The notes beneath the pieces are model-generated. The model ran no database searches, was not told the DNA's origin, and saw nothing but the letters and a program-made list of their open reading frames with translations. Position numbers and translations under genes: made by a program. A stretch of DNA of 64,000 bases, from the NCBI RefSeq assembly GCF_023746555.1, contig NZ_CP098755.1:4472001-4536000 (forward strand). The letters run 5' to 3'. The stretch is from Brevibacillus ruminantium (GTDB taxonomy: Bacteria > Bacillota > Bacilli > Brevibacillales > Brevibacillaceae). Shown here one piece after another: positions 24,731 to 33,549 of the stretch (positions are counted from its first letter, which is position 1; the number at the start of each line of letters is the position of its first letter).

Positions 24731-25790
24731 ACAGACCCTCTTGGAAGAGTTGCGTCGTTTTCCTGATCAATCTCTTCCTTGGGAGCGAAGCCGTGTGATT
24801 TTAGAGAACATACGAGAAGAGCACAGGCGAACCCAGCATGGAAAAAGGCGGAAGAAATTCGCAGGAATACTGGCAAGCGGAATCGTAACATGCGCCGTGT
24901 TATTTGCGATTCTCACGTTGAAGCCTTCCTCTTTACCGGTCGAAACGTCAGAAAGCCATGCGGGAGTGGGAGTTGACCAACAGTACTTGACAGCAGCACA
25001 AAAGGAAATAAAAGCGATCGGCATAAACAAGGAGTTTCCTTTTGAAGAGATTGAGCATACCGATGAGTACGTAATTGTGCGGGCAAAGGATCGAGAGGCC
25101 ATCGTGACCTTTAAACCGAATACAACAGAGGTTCGCAGTGTCTCAGCGCATTATTCGATCAATGAGTTGACGAATCTGTATCAAAAATATGTAGAGACGG
25201 CACGAGATGCATTTCTGGCAGCGAATCAACAGGTTACGTTGCAAACCGCCCATTTCTTTAAAGACGATAAAGGTACATCCTTATCTTTTGGCATTGATGA
25301 TGATAAACAGTATGTTCGTGTCGATCTGAAAACAAATACTGTGTCGGATTTCTCGTTACATTACAAGCTAAATGATGTGGACAAAAAATATGTGGACATA
25401 GCGGAAAGAGCGTTGATGCTTCTGTCAAATCAAGATCGTTTTTCATTTACGCAAGCAAATAAATCAACGCAAAAGAATGAAGAGTTCTGGACGTTCACCA
25501 ATGAGAAAGAGAAATATTCTGTTCGCATCGGAGCAAAAACAGGTCAAGTATACAGTGTAAAATACGTAACGGACCGTTATAAAATAACTTCCTTAGAAGA
25601 AGCGATTTCCGTGCCAAAACCGCTGATCCAAGACCTATTTGGAATCGATCTTACCGGGTATCAAGCTTACGGCGGCCGGAACTGGGGGGGTTATGTATTG
25701 AAATGCCAGGGAAAACCGAATATCGTCATCAATATAAACAATCTGGATCGTGGTGATATCGCTACAATTCGTGTTGAATGGGAGAAATGA
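24714..25790 (+). CDS. probable anti-sigma factor, single-pass membrane protein with PepSY-like repeats, 358 aa
   Basis: Overlaps the sigma gene and is probably its regulator. A basic cytoplasmic N-terminus of about 45 residues precedes one membrane helix (FAGILASGIVTCAVLFAILTL, about 48-68). The extracytoplasmic part holds two or three repeated units of the YcdB/PepSY kind, such as AIVTFKPNTTEVRSVSAHYS, YVRVDLKTNTVSDFSLHYK and YSVRIGAKTGQVYSVKY. No zf-HC2 motif is present, so the sigma-binding mode differs from the other two pairs. Role inferred from position and topology. Confidence 0.72.
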   Translation: MPSQDEQTLLEELRRFPDQSLPWERSRVILENIREEHRRTQHGKRRKKFAGILASGIVTCAVLFAILTLKPSSLPVETSESHAGVGVDQQYLTAAQKEIKAIGINKEFPFEEIEHTDEYVIVRAKDREAIVTFKPNTTEVRSVSAHYSINELTNLYQKYVETARDAFLAANQQVTLQTAHFFKDDKGTSLSFGIDDDKQYVRVDLKTNTVSDFSLHYKLNDVDKKYVDIAERALMLLSNQDRFSFTQANKSTQKNEEFWTFTNEKEKYSVRIGAKTGQVYSVKYVTDRYKITSLEEAISVPKPLIQDLFGIDLTGYQAYGGRNWGGYVLKCQGKPNIVININNLDRGDIATIRVEWEK

Positions 25791-25797
25791 ACCAAAG

Positions 25798-25832
25798 CTG
25801 CTGACAGGAATCGACTGTCGGCAGTTTTTTTT
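25798..25832 (+). terminator. rho-independent terminator of the ECF operon
   Basis: CTGCTGACAG pairs with CTGTCGGCAG, followed by eight T. Confidence 0.88.
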
Positions 25833-25966
25833 GCCGGCACGAGCGATTAGATGTATTTGTACCTATATGTTATCTTCCTGTATAATTTTCATAACTTGGA
25901 GATTCATAGAAATTGCATGTTCTCCCCTTTCAGAAAGATCTGGGCCGGGCTAAGGAGTCGGGGACT

Positions 25967-28900
25967 TTGCTTAATAAAAATAAAACAAAAAATGGGAAAT
26001 TTATCACGATTATCGTTCTTTTTTTAGTGCTCCTTACCAGTTCACGTCTACTCTGGATCAAGGCCTTTCAAAGTACAGATCAACCGTATGCGGTAAAAGG
26101 GCAATTGGATTTGCGGGAGTGGGATGCTGCGCAAGGAACCATTACACTTGATGGCGAGTGGGAGTTTTACCCTCATGTATGGCTGATGCGCAATGATCAT
26201 CGTGAGAATCCCGGCGGAGCTCCCCCCTATTTCATTCAGGTCCCGAGAGATTGGAATGAGGAGATGCATCCGGGAGACGGCACACCATACGGCTTTGGTT
26301 CGTATCGGTTGCAAATTCTCGTCAATCCGGATCACGATTTGACCTACAGTATTCGCATTCCAAGCGTTCGCAGTTCGTCGGCGCTGTATGTGAATGGTCG
26401 GTTGCTGGCCCAATCCGGTCAGCCAGGGGAAAGCGAAAACGACTATGTGGCCGGGAATGTCCCGTATTCCGCTTCTTTCACATCGAACGGCAGCCAGATC
26501 ATCGAAGTCGTTGTCCAGGCGGCCAATTACAGAGACCCCCGTCCTAGCGGCATCATTCGGTCGATGAAGTTTGGGACAGAAGATGCGATTACCCGGGAAA
26601 CACAGCTATCCATGACGATGCAGCAGATAGTTGCCGCTGCTTTTTTGATGCATGCCATCTACGCGTTGATTCTGTTCCAGGTGGGAACCCGGGACAGGAG
26701 GCTGCTTTACTTTTCCCTGCTGACTGCCAGTGCGATGTTTATGTATCTGTTGGGAAGCGACGAAAAATTACTGTCATACTGGCTCCCGCTTGATTATGAA
26801 TGGGGCTTTAAGCTGGTCCACTTGTCCATGGTCTCTATTGGTTACTCGCTGCTCCAATGCGTGGTGCATCGGTTAACGGGAGTTTGGCGGAAACTGGTGC
26901 CGGGTTTCTTTGTCTTTTGCGGGGTCATTGCTGTGCTGGCGTTGCTCCTCCCGGCCCGCTACATCGTAATTCTGCAGCCATTGTACGGCATCAGCATCGG
27001 GACCTCTATCCTGTTTACGGTCATGACGATGTTCCGGACGTCGATGAAAGAGATCCAGGATAACCTTTTATTAGCTCTCTCTCTGGTAGCCTTCACAAGC
27101 AATTTGCTATGGTGGAGCATCACTCTGGTAACCGGAATCAAAGTCTTGTACTACCCGTTTGACCTGATTGCATCGATGGCCTGTTTTTCGTCCGTCTGGT
27201 TCCGACACTATTTCCAGCTTCATCGGGAAGCCAGGCAGCTCGCCGAGAAGCTTCAGCAAGCAGACAAGCAAAAGGATGAATTTCTCGCCAATACGTCTCA
27301 TGAATTGCGAAATCCGCTGCACAGCATCCTCAATATTTCACAAGCTGTTCTGGAACGGGAGCAACAGTCGCTCCATGAAAAAAGCGTCAGGGATTTGGAA
27401 ACCGCCTTGTCTGTGGGTCGCTGTATGTCATTGATGTTAAATGATCTGCTTGAAGTGATGAGTTTGAAAGAAAACGCCCTGCGGTTGAAGCAGCAAAGCT
27501 TCTCCATTCAGACGATTGCTACCGGCGTTTTGGATATGCTTCGGCTGATGACAAAAGGAAAGCCCGTACGGCTCATCAACCAGATTCCCGAAAATTTCCC
27601 GCCCGTTTTTGCCGATGAAAATCGGGTGATCCAGGTCGTATTCAATCTGCTTCATAATGCGCTCAAATACACAGACGAAGGTGAAGTTTCGATTCGGGGT
27701 TATGTAAAGGACGGGAGGGCACAGATTGTAATCGCGGATACGGGCATTGGCATGGACGAGGAAACCATGCGTCGTGTGTTTGCGCCTTACGAACAAGCGG
27801 ACCCTGGCAAGAGGATGAGCGAGGGAGGCTTTGGACTGGGTCTGAGTATCAGCAAACAGCTGGTGGAGCTGCATGGCGGGACGTTGGAGGTTCATTCTGT
27901 TCCCGGTCAGGGCTCGGCATTCACCTTTACCCTCCAGCTGGCCGACCAGACCAACGTACAGGAAGAAACCAAGACCAGTGTGCTCGCATCAATCGCTTAT
28001 GCGGGATCTGCACTGGCCGCTTCTTCCGATCCCATCGATTCGACCTTCGGGCAGCAATCGCAGAACGCTTCAGATCGCCCTCGTGTGCTAATCGTCGACG
28101 ATGATCCCGTCAACCTGAATGTGCTCGAAACGGTACTTTCCGGGGAACGCTATGACATCATGACCGTCACGAGCGGGAAAGAAGCGCTGGCACTCCTGGA
28201 TACGCGGGAATGGGATTTGGTCATTTCAGACGTCATGATGCCGCAAATGTCCGGGTATGAGCTGACACGCACGATTCGGAAGCGTTTCTCGATGACGGAG
28301 CTTCCCGTTCTGCTCTTGACGGCAAGGACCCAGCCGGAGGATATCGAGAATGGTTTTTTATCCGGTGCCAATGATTACGTGACAAAGCCGGTGGAGGCTT
28401 TGGAAGTAAGGTCACGGGTACAGGCGTTAACCGAAGTGAAACAATCGATGCGCGAGAGGTTGCACATGGAGGCTGCTTGGCTGCAAGCGCAAATACAGCC
28501 CCATTTCTTGTTCAATACATTGAATGCGATCGCAGCTTTGAGTGAAATCGACACACAGCGAATGGGCAACCTGATCGATGTATTCAGCAGCTTCCTGCGG
28601 GATAAATTCAAATTTCGAAACATGGAAGAGCTGGCCTCGATTGAAGAAGAACTCAGTATCGTCCGTTCTTATCTATTCATCGAAAAGGAACGATTTGACG
28701 ACAGGCTGCACGTTACTTGGGAGCTGGACGATTGCAAGGAATTGAAGATCCCGTCGCTGACTATCCAGCCCTTGGTTGAAAATGCGGTCATCCATGGCAT
28801 TATGAAGCGGACCGAAGGCGGACACATCCATATTCGGCTGTCAGACTACGGCAACTACGCTGAGATTTCGGTTATAGATGACGGCGTCGGGATGGATGAA

Positions 28901-29071
28901 GAGTGGTTGCAACGAATGCGAGAGAGAAAACCGGATGCTTCATCGGGCATTGGTCTGATCAATACAGATCTTCGATTAAGACGGCATTATGGCAAGGGAC
29001 TTCAAATCAAAAGCAAACCAGGTGACGGAACAACGGTTTCGTTTATCGTCTACAAAAATCATCAGCGCTGA
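25967..29071 (+). CDS. hybrid sensor histidine kinase / response regulator with two kinase cores, about 1034 aa
   Basis: Membrane sensor. After one helix (FITIIVLFLVLLTSSRLLW) comes an extracytoplasmic 7TMR-DISMED-like domain (ITLDGEWEFYPHVW), then about seven membrane helices (residues 215-415). A HisKA core follows (His near 445 in NTSHELRNPLHS), with an HATPase domain (ADTGIGMDEE, GFGLGLSISKQL). The receiver domain has its phospho-acceptor Asp near 755 (VISDVMMPQM). A second, LytS-type kinase comes last: His near 846 in QIQPHFLFNTLNAI, then PLVENAVIHGI, IDDGVGMDEE and SGIGLINTDLRLR. The TTG start at 25967 is 9 nt after TAAGGAG. No response regulator gene is adjacent. Confidence 0.9.
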   Translation: MLNKNKTKNGKFITIIVLFLVLLTSSRLLWIKAFQSTDQPYAVKGQLDLREWDAAQGTITLDGEWEFYPHVWLMRNDHRENPGGAPPYFIQVPRDWNEEMHPGDGTPYGFGSYRLQILVNPDHDLTYSIRIPSVRSSSALYVNGRLLAQSGQPGESENDYVAGNVPYSASFTSNGSQIIEVVVQAANYRDPRPSGIIRSMKFGTEDAITRETQLSMTMQQIVAAAFLMHAIYALILFQVGTRDRRLLYFSLLTASAMFMYLLGSDEKLLSYWLPLDYEWGFKLVHLSMVSIGYSLLQCVVHRLTGVWRKLVPGFFVFCGVIAVLALLLPARYIVILQPLYGISIGTSILFTVMTMFRTSMKEIQDNLLLALSLVAFTSNLLWWSITLVTGIKVLYYPFDLIASMACFSSVWFRHYFQLHREARQLAEKLQQADKQKDEFLANTSHELRNPLHSILNISQAVLEREQQSLHEKSVRDLETALSVGRCMSLMLNDLLEVMSLKENALRLKQQSFSIQTIATGVLDMLRLMTKGKPVRLINQIPENFPPVFADENRVIQVVFNLLHNALKYTDEGEVSIRGYVKDGRAQIVIADTGIGMDEETMRRVFAPYEQADPGKRMSEGGFGLGLSISKQLVELHGGTLEVHSVPGQGSAFTFTLQLADQTNVQEETKTSVLASIAYAGSALAASSDPIDSTFGQQSQNASDRPRVLIVDDDPVNLNVLETVLSGERYDIMTVTSGKEALALLDTREWDLVISDVMMPQMSGYELTRTIRKRFSMTELPVLLLTARTQPEDIENGFLSGANDYVTKPVEALEVRSRVQALTEVKQSMRERLHMEAAWLQAQIQPHFLFNTLNAIAALSEIDTQRMGNLIDVFSSFLRDKFKFRNMEELASIEEELSIVRSYLFIEKERFDDRLHVTWELDDCKELKIPSLTIQPLVENAVIHGIMKRTEGGHIHIRLSDYGNYAEISVIDDGVGMDEEWLQRMRERKPDASSGIGLINTDLRLRRHYGKGLQIKSKPGDGTTVSFIVYKNHQR

Positions 29072-29115
29072 GTTTTGTTTCTTTTGACTTTTTCTCAGAA
29101 GGGAGTGCTTTTTCT

Positions 29116-29580
29116 GTGTTTATCCGCAAAGCACGTATTGATGAGGCCCGTTTTTTAAGTGATCTTTCCTTTCGTTCCAAAGCCTATTGGGGGTATAGTG
29201 ACGACTTTATGGAGGCCTGTCGCAACGATCTAACCCTGACGCCTGAATATATCGCTTCTTCGCTGGTATTCGTTCTAGAGGACGGTGGCGCGATCCGAGG
29301 CTTTATGGGTTTGGAACGAGAACCGGATGGCGGCTGCTTGCTCAAAGATTTGTTTATTGAGCCGGACGTGATTGGGAAGGGCTATGGCAGGGCGCTGTGG
29401 AATCACATGCTAAAGGTCGCGCAAGATTTACAGGTTCGCAATGTCACCCTCCATAGTGAGCCCTATGCTGAAAATTTTTACCTGCTGATGGGAGCCAAAC
29501 GGATCGGGGAAATTGAGTCGACTGTGTTCCCGGGAAGAAAATTGCCCTTGCTGGAGGTTGAAATTAGTCATCAATCGTAG
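29116..29580 (+). CDS. GNAT-family N-acetyltransferase, 154 aa
   Basis: Acetyl-CoA-binding loop seen in DLFIEPDVIGKGYGRALWNH (R/Q-x-x-G-x-G/A variant), followed by VTLHSEPYAENFYLLMGAKRIGE, the usual last helix and strand. The N-terminus, RKARIDEARFLSDLSFRSKAYWGYSDDF, resembles a small-molecule acetyltransferase. GTG start after GGGAG. Substrate unknown. It directly follows the hybrid kinase but has its own ribosome binding site. Confidence 0.82.
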   Translation: MFIRKARIDEARFLSDLSFRSKAYWGYSDDFMEACRNDLTLTPEYIASSLVFVLEDGGAIRGFMGLEREPDGGCLLKDLFIEPDVIGKGYGRALWNHMLKVAQDLQVRNVTLHSEPYAENFYLLMGAKRIGEIESTVFPGRKLPLLEVEISHQS

Positions 29581-29766
29581 CGAACAGGCAGACTTGCCGA
29601 CTCGTCCGATAGGGAACCTCTATTGTGGAAGAAACGCGACGAAATCTTTTCCTTGGGGAATGCTGCTGCCTGCTCGCTTTATCGACGGATCGGGTTTATC
29701 GAAACCGGAGAGATCTGGGGTGATGAACAGGTTCTTAGGCTTCCCTCTGCTGCTGTGATCATATCA
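29581..29766 (+). pseudogene. C-terminal remnant of a second GNAT acetyltransferase
   Basis: In frame after the preceding stop, the sequence encodes LGNAAACSLYRRIGFIETGE and then IWGDEQVLRLPSAAVIIS before TAG. This is the typical end of a GNAT domain (N-x-x-A-x-x-L-Y-x-x-x-G-F). The rest of the gene and any start are missing. Confidence 0.5.
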
Positions 29767-29792
29767 TAGAGATTTGTCCCTCTTATCCATGC

Positions 29793-29822
29793 GACTGGGT
29801 CTGTTCGACCAGTCTTTTTTTT
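29793..29822 (+). terminator. rho-independent terminator
   Basis: GACTGG and CCAGTC arms, followed by eight T. Confidence 0.75.
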
Positions 29823-29915
29823 GCATAACCTTTACTTGATTTGACGTACCATTGACTCTGATTTATGATAAAAAATGTAAAGAGTTTTTTACACACTCGA
29901 TGAGGTGATTTCTCT

Positions 29916-30119
29916 TTGAAAAATAACATCAGGGAGATCAGAAAACGCATGAAGATGTCCCAAGAAGACCTGGCAAACAAATGTGGAGTCACGCGACAAA
30001 CGATCAATGCCATTGAAAATGATAAATACGACCCGACCTTGTCTTTGGCCTTTCGGTTATCGATTCATCTGGAAACGACCGTTGATCGGTTATTTATTTT
30101 TGAAGAGGATGTAGATTGA
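29916..30119 (+). CDS. XRE-family helix-turn-helix regulator, 67 aa
   Basis: Almost entirely one HTH_3 domain: IREIRKRMKMSQEDLANKCG, VTRQTINAIENDKYDPTLS, then LETTVDRLFIFEEDVD. Same size and pattern as the YozG-like small repressors often paired with a membrane protein gene. TTG start 9 nt after GAGGTG. The MFS gene that follows is on the opposite strand. Confidence 0.85.
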   Translation: MKNNIREIRKRMKMSQEDLANKCGVTRQTINAIENDKYDPTLSLAFRLSIHLETTVDRLFIFEEDVD

Positions 30120-30182
30120 ATTATTGCAGTAACTCAACACCGTATAAGGGGGACGGAACCATGGAACGGTGACCTTCTCTGA

Positions 30183-31442
30183 TCATGATGTGTGAGTTTC
30201 GCGCAATTCGGTATCATTCCGAAGTACTACTTTCGCTGCAAATGCCATCATGAATGTGACGACACTCACGAGCAGAATCGGAACATACACGCTGATGTGA
30301 AAAGCGTGGAACAATGCGCCATACAGGATCTGTCCAACGGGGGCCGCGCATTGCGCTGTCGCAAAAATAATCGACATAACCTTTCCCAAAAGCTCATTTG
30401 GCGTTTCCTTTTGCACGATACTGATCACATAAATAGAAAGGATCGTCATCGCGATGGTGATCAAGCCGGCGCATAAAATAAAAAGGAGATACGATGGCCA
30501 ATACCCTAGATTCAAAAGCAGAGGGTAAACAGATACGGCCATGGGGAGAATGAGCAAGCCTATCATAATCATCCACACATGCATCGTCCCTATCTTCAAC
30601 CTCTTTGCAACCATTCCGACAGCCAATGCCCCCAAAATGGTGCTGAGTTCAAGGACACCTGTTGAAATTCCAAACATGGTATCGCTGCTAGACATGGTCA
30701 CTTTCAAAATATATGGTACGCCCACAATAAAAAATGGCGTTAAAAACAAGTTTAGTCCTGCAGCAAGGATCATGATTTTGAAGATAAACGGATTTTGCTT
30801 GACGACATAGACCGTCCCCTTTTTCATATCTCCCACGATTGTAGATACGATATGTCCGCTTCGCTCTTGTCTCGTAAATGGGATATGAATGAACATTTCC
30901 ATAACCGCCGAGCAGAAAAAGGCAATGCAGCTTACCTCTACCACCGTTTTCAAACCAAAGAAGCTATACAGTACCCCGCCTAATACAGGTGCCGCCAAAC
31001 TGGAAAGCGAGCCTACCCCTGTCACAATGCCATTTGCTTTCACCAGGCTCTCTTCCCTGACCAGCAGAGGAATACTGGCCTGCACCGCAGGCTGATACAT
31101 CGTGCTGATGACCGAAAGCAGTGTCATGACTACACCAATGAAAACAATGGAAACATCACCGAGCCATAATTGGAGGGCAAAAAGAATCAGGATAACGCTG
31201 CTGGCAAAGTCGAAAATGACCATCAGATTTCGGCGGTTCCATCGGTCGGCAATCGCCCCGCCGATGGGTGAAAGGACAATCACCGGCAGCGTGGATACCG
31301 CTAGTAAAACCGCGAAGATATCTGCTCGGCCTGTCGTATCCAGAACATACAGCGATAAGGCAAATCGCAAGACAGACGAACCGAAAATCGAGATGATTTG
31401 CCCAATCACCATCAGAATAAAATTCTTGTTGAAACGTTCCAT
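30183..31442 (-). CDS. MFS transporter, 419 aa
   Basis: Twelve predicted membrane helices. The loop 2-3 motif is GGAIADRWNRRNLMV, close to the signature of MFS_3-type (MefA-like macrolide or siderophore) exporters. NFILMVIGQIISIFGSSVL forms the first helix. The ATG follows AGGAGGGAG. It is third in an operon read from the TetR gene (31691-32356) through the HU-like gene, so it is probably the regulated exporter. The substrate is not known. Confidence 0.85.
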   Translation of the reverse strand: MERFNKNFILMVIGQIISIFGSSVLRFALSLYVLDTTGRADIFAVLLAVSTLPVIVLSPIGGAIADRWNRRNLMVIFDFASSVILILFALQLWLGDVSIVFIGVVMTLLSVISTMYQPAVQASIPLLVREESLVKANGIVTGVGSLSSLAAPVLGGVLYSFFGLKTVVEVSCIAFFCSAVMEMFIHIPFTRQERSGHIVSTIVGDMKKGTVYVVKQNPFIFKIMILAAGLNLFLTPFFIVGVPYILKVTMSSSDTMFGISTGVLELSTILGALAVGMVAKRLKIGTMHVWMIMIGLLILPMAVSVYPLLLNLGYWPSYLLFILCAGLITIAMTILSIYVISIVQKETPNELLGKVMSIIFATAQCAAPVGQILYGALFHAFHISVYVPILLVSVVTFMMAFAAKVVLRNDTELRETHTS

Positions 31443-31508
31443 CTATGCTCCCTCCTGTCTGGGTGCGATTCTAAGCTTCTCTCTCCTTCCCCTATTCACC
31501 CCTGAGCA

Positions 31509-31694
31509 TTAGCTTTTGTTCTTCTGGAAAAAGTGCAAGAGACTGTATACCTTGTCAAAAACGCTTCTTACATCTTGGGAATTCGATAATTCATCGCTCA
31601 GCACTTCTTCCAGTGCATCCAAAACCTTTCGGCAATCCTCTTCATTTACACCAGATCGTTCGGAAACTTTGAAAACCACTTCTGTTTTATTCAT
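31509..31694 (-). CDS. 61-aa protein resembling the N-terminal half of HU
   Basis: The first 40 residues (MNKTEVVFKVSERSGVNEED, CRKVLDALEEVLSDELSN) follow the helix pattern of HU/IHF proteins, which typically start MNKxELI. The DNA-binding beta arm is missing; instead a short helix VRSVFDKVYSLLHFFQK ends the protein. Its ATG overlaps the TetR stop (ATGA), so it is translationally coupled to the repressor and lies in front of the exporter. It might modify TetR or be a truncated relic. The HU resemblance is by eye. Confidence 0.6.
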   Translation of the reverse strand: MNKTEVVFKVSERSGVNEEDCRKVLDALEEVLSDELSNSQDVRSVFDKVYSLLHFFQKNKS

Positions 31695-32356
31695 TGCGAT
31701 TCCCCTCCTTCTTTTGTTGCAGACTTTCCACTTTGGCTAATCGTGCCAAGCAGGTAACGAAAGCTGTCCGGTTCCGCTCCCAGCGTCTTTTCTACGATGT
31801 GGGCAAAGGCGGTTGCTTTTTGGATCAGTTCATCGGGCTGCCATTGGAATATTCCTTCATCAAACAAAAATTGCGAGGATACCAGCAAAAACTCCACGGT
31901 CTCTTTGGGATACGGAGTATTGAATGCGCCTTCCTCTATCCCCTGCTGAATCACCTCCGTCAATACAGGGGTCAGTTGGAGGACGGCTGCGACCAAGCTT
32001 TTTTGGTGCATTTCTGCATTGTTTACCTGATGGAATTGCTCAATCATTTGTTCCTTCCGTTCAGAGTTGGGCTGTTGGGCCAGGATGATGTGAAACAGTT
32101 TCTCCGAGGCATTGAGTTCGGGATCGGAGACAATCGCCTTAGCTGCTTCTACACCCATGCTGACATAGCGCATCGCGATAGCATCCATGACTTCTTCCTT
32201 GGATTGAAAATAGTAATAGAACGTACCCTTGGCGATGCCAACCACTTGCAAAATGTCATTTACCGTTGTGCTTGAGTAGCCTTTTGTCGTGAAAAGAAGC
32301 TCTGCAGCGTCCAAAATTTCGTTTCTTCGTTCTTCTGGTTTTTTGGTGATCCGCAA
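31691..32356 (-). CDS. TetR/AcrR-family repressor, 221 aa
   Basis: N-terminal helix-turn-helix of the TetR type: RRNEILDAAELLFTTKGYSS, TTVNDILQVVGIAKGTFYYYF, then QSKEEVMDAI. A large helical ligand-binding domain follows. The TTG start lies 8 nt after GGAGG. A perfect 7-1-7 palindrome lies 23 bp upstream and is probably its own operator. First gene of the operon with the HU-like protein and the MFS exporter. Confidence 0.88.
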   Translation of the reverse strand: MRITKKPEERRNEILDAAELLFTTKGYSSTTVNDILQVVGIAKGTFYYYFQSKEEVMDAIAMRYVSMGVEAAKAIVSDPELNASEKLFHIILAQQPNSERKEQMIEQFHQVNNAEMHQKSLVAAVLQLTPVLTEVIQQGIEEGAFNTPYPKETVEFLLVSSQFLFDEGIFQWQPDELIQKATAFAHIVEKTLGAEPDSFRYLLGTISQSGKSATKEGGESQ

Positions 32357-32378
32357 TTTTCATACCTCCATTATCATC

Positions 32379-32393
32379 GACCGACCGTCGGTC
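32379..32393. promoter_or_regulatory. TetR-type operator
   Basis: GACCGACCGTCGGTC, a perfect 7-1-7 inverted repeat of the kind bound by many TetR/AcrR repressors, 23 bp upstream of the tetR start. Autoregulation is inferred. Confidence 0.7.
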
Positions 32394-32632
32394 AAATGGA
32401 GTGTAACATTCTTCCAGATGAAACGTCAAGGGTGGTTATGTTATTTGAGCTTTTCCCCCAGAAAAACAAATTGAATGGTTATCATTCTATCTGGAAAAAG
32501 AGGGGCTTTTTTGTCATTTTTTGAAGGTGTTACTCTTATTTTATCGAAGATGGTAATTAGAACTAGGTCATCTGTACTAGAAAGGCTCATTTCTAAGTTT
32601 AGGTGATTCAATTTTTGTTTAGGGGGATAAGG

Positions 32633-33523
32633 ATGGGGAATCAACAAAAGTATCTTTCTACAACTTCACTTTCAAAGTTAATAAACGTGCCCACCAGTGA
32701 ATTATTTTCAGACCTCACCAATTTAGGTTGGATTGAAAGAAAAAATGATACTTGGGCTTTAACCCAAATAGGAATTGAAAAAGGTGGACAACTGAGATCT
32801 GATTCGTTGCGCGGAACGTGGATCGCATGGCCGGAATCTTTGCGTGAAGAAATCGAGAATATGAAAACTTCGGAAAAAAAGCAAACAACGTATATTAATG
32901 CAACATCACTGAGTCAAATCTTTAATGTCTCTAAACTGCGTATCAATCCAATATTGTCGGAATTAGGGTGGGTGGAGAAAGATCGTAAAGGATGGATCTT
33001 AACGAAGCTAGGAAAAAGTATTGGTGGAAAGCAATTAGAGTATGACAAAACAGGAATACCTTATGTTACATGGCCGGAAAGTATAGTAAATAATAAACGC
33101 TTAGTTGAGACTATTAGACAGGTACAAGGTGAAGGAACAGATGAAAAAGTCAGTGGAACCGAATTTAGTTTTCGAGAAAAATTTGAGGCAAAACATCGAT
33201 CGGCGGATGGGCATTTTGTTAGATCGAAGGCTGAAATGCTGATTGATAATTGGCTGTATATGTCTGAAATTGTTCATGCATATGAACGCAAACTCCCTAT
33301 AGAGGAAGACGTATACTGTGATTTTTACCTCCCTGTAGGAAAAGTTTATATAGAATACTGGGGAATTGAAAATGATCCAAAATATCTTGAGCGGAAGAAA
33401 TCAAAGTTGGAAATTTACAGGAAATATAGTTTTAATCTTATCGAATTAACAGAATCGGACATTCAAAACCTGGATGATATTTTTCCTAAGAAGCTATTGA
33501 AATTTGGAATTCAGGCATTCTAG
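32633..33523 (+). CDS. putative nuclease with two N-terminal winged-helix-like repeats, 296 aa
   Basis: Two similar units occur in tandem: TTSLSKLINVPTSELFSDLT-NLGWIERK-DTWALTQIG and ATSLSQIFNVSKLRINPILS-ELGWVEKD-KGWILTKLG, each ending with G..WPES (residues about 5-90 and 90-165). The C-terminal 110 residues look like a PD-(D/E)XK nuclease: VRSKAEMLIDNWLYMSEI, then YCDFYLPVGKVYIEYWGIE and YLERKKSKLEIY. That combination suggests DNA recognition plus cleavage. The ATG is preceded by GGGGGATAAGG. A membrane Mrr-like nuclease gene follows 26 nt later. Confidence 0.7.
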   Translation: MGNQQKYLSTTSLSKLINVPTSELFSDLTNLGWIERKNDTWALTQIGIEKGGQLRSDSLRGTWIAWPESLREEIENMKTSEKKQTTYINATSLSQIFNVSKLRINPILSELGWVEKDRKGWILTKLGKSIGGKQLEYDKTGIPYVTWPESIVNNKRLVETIRQVQGEGTDEKVSGTEFSFREKFEAKHRSADGHFVRSKAEMLIDNWLYMSEIVHAYERKLPIEEDVYCDFYLPVGKVYIEYWGIENDPKYLERKKSKLEIYRKYSFNLIELTESDIQNLDDIFPKKLLKFGIQAF

Positions 33524-33549
33524 CTACATAATTATTTTGGAGGAACTTT

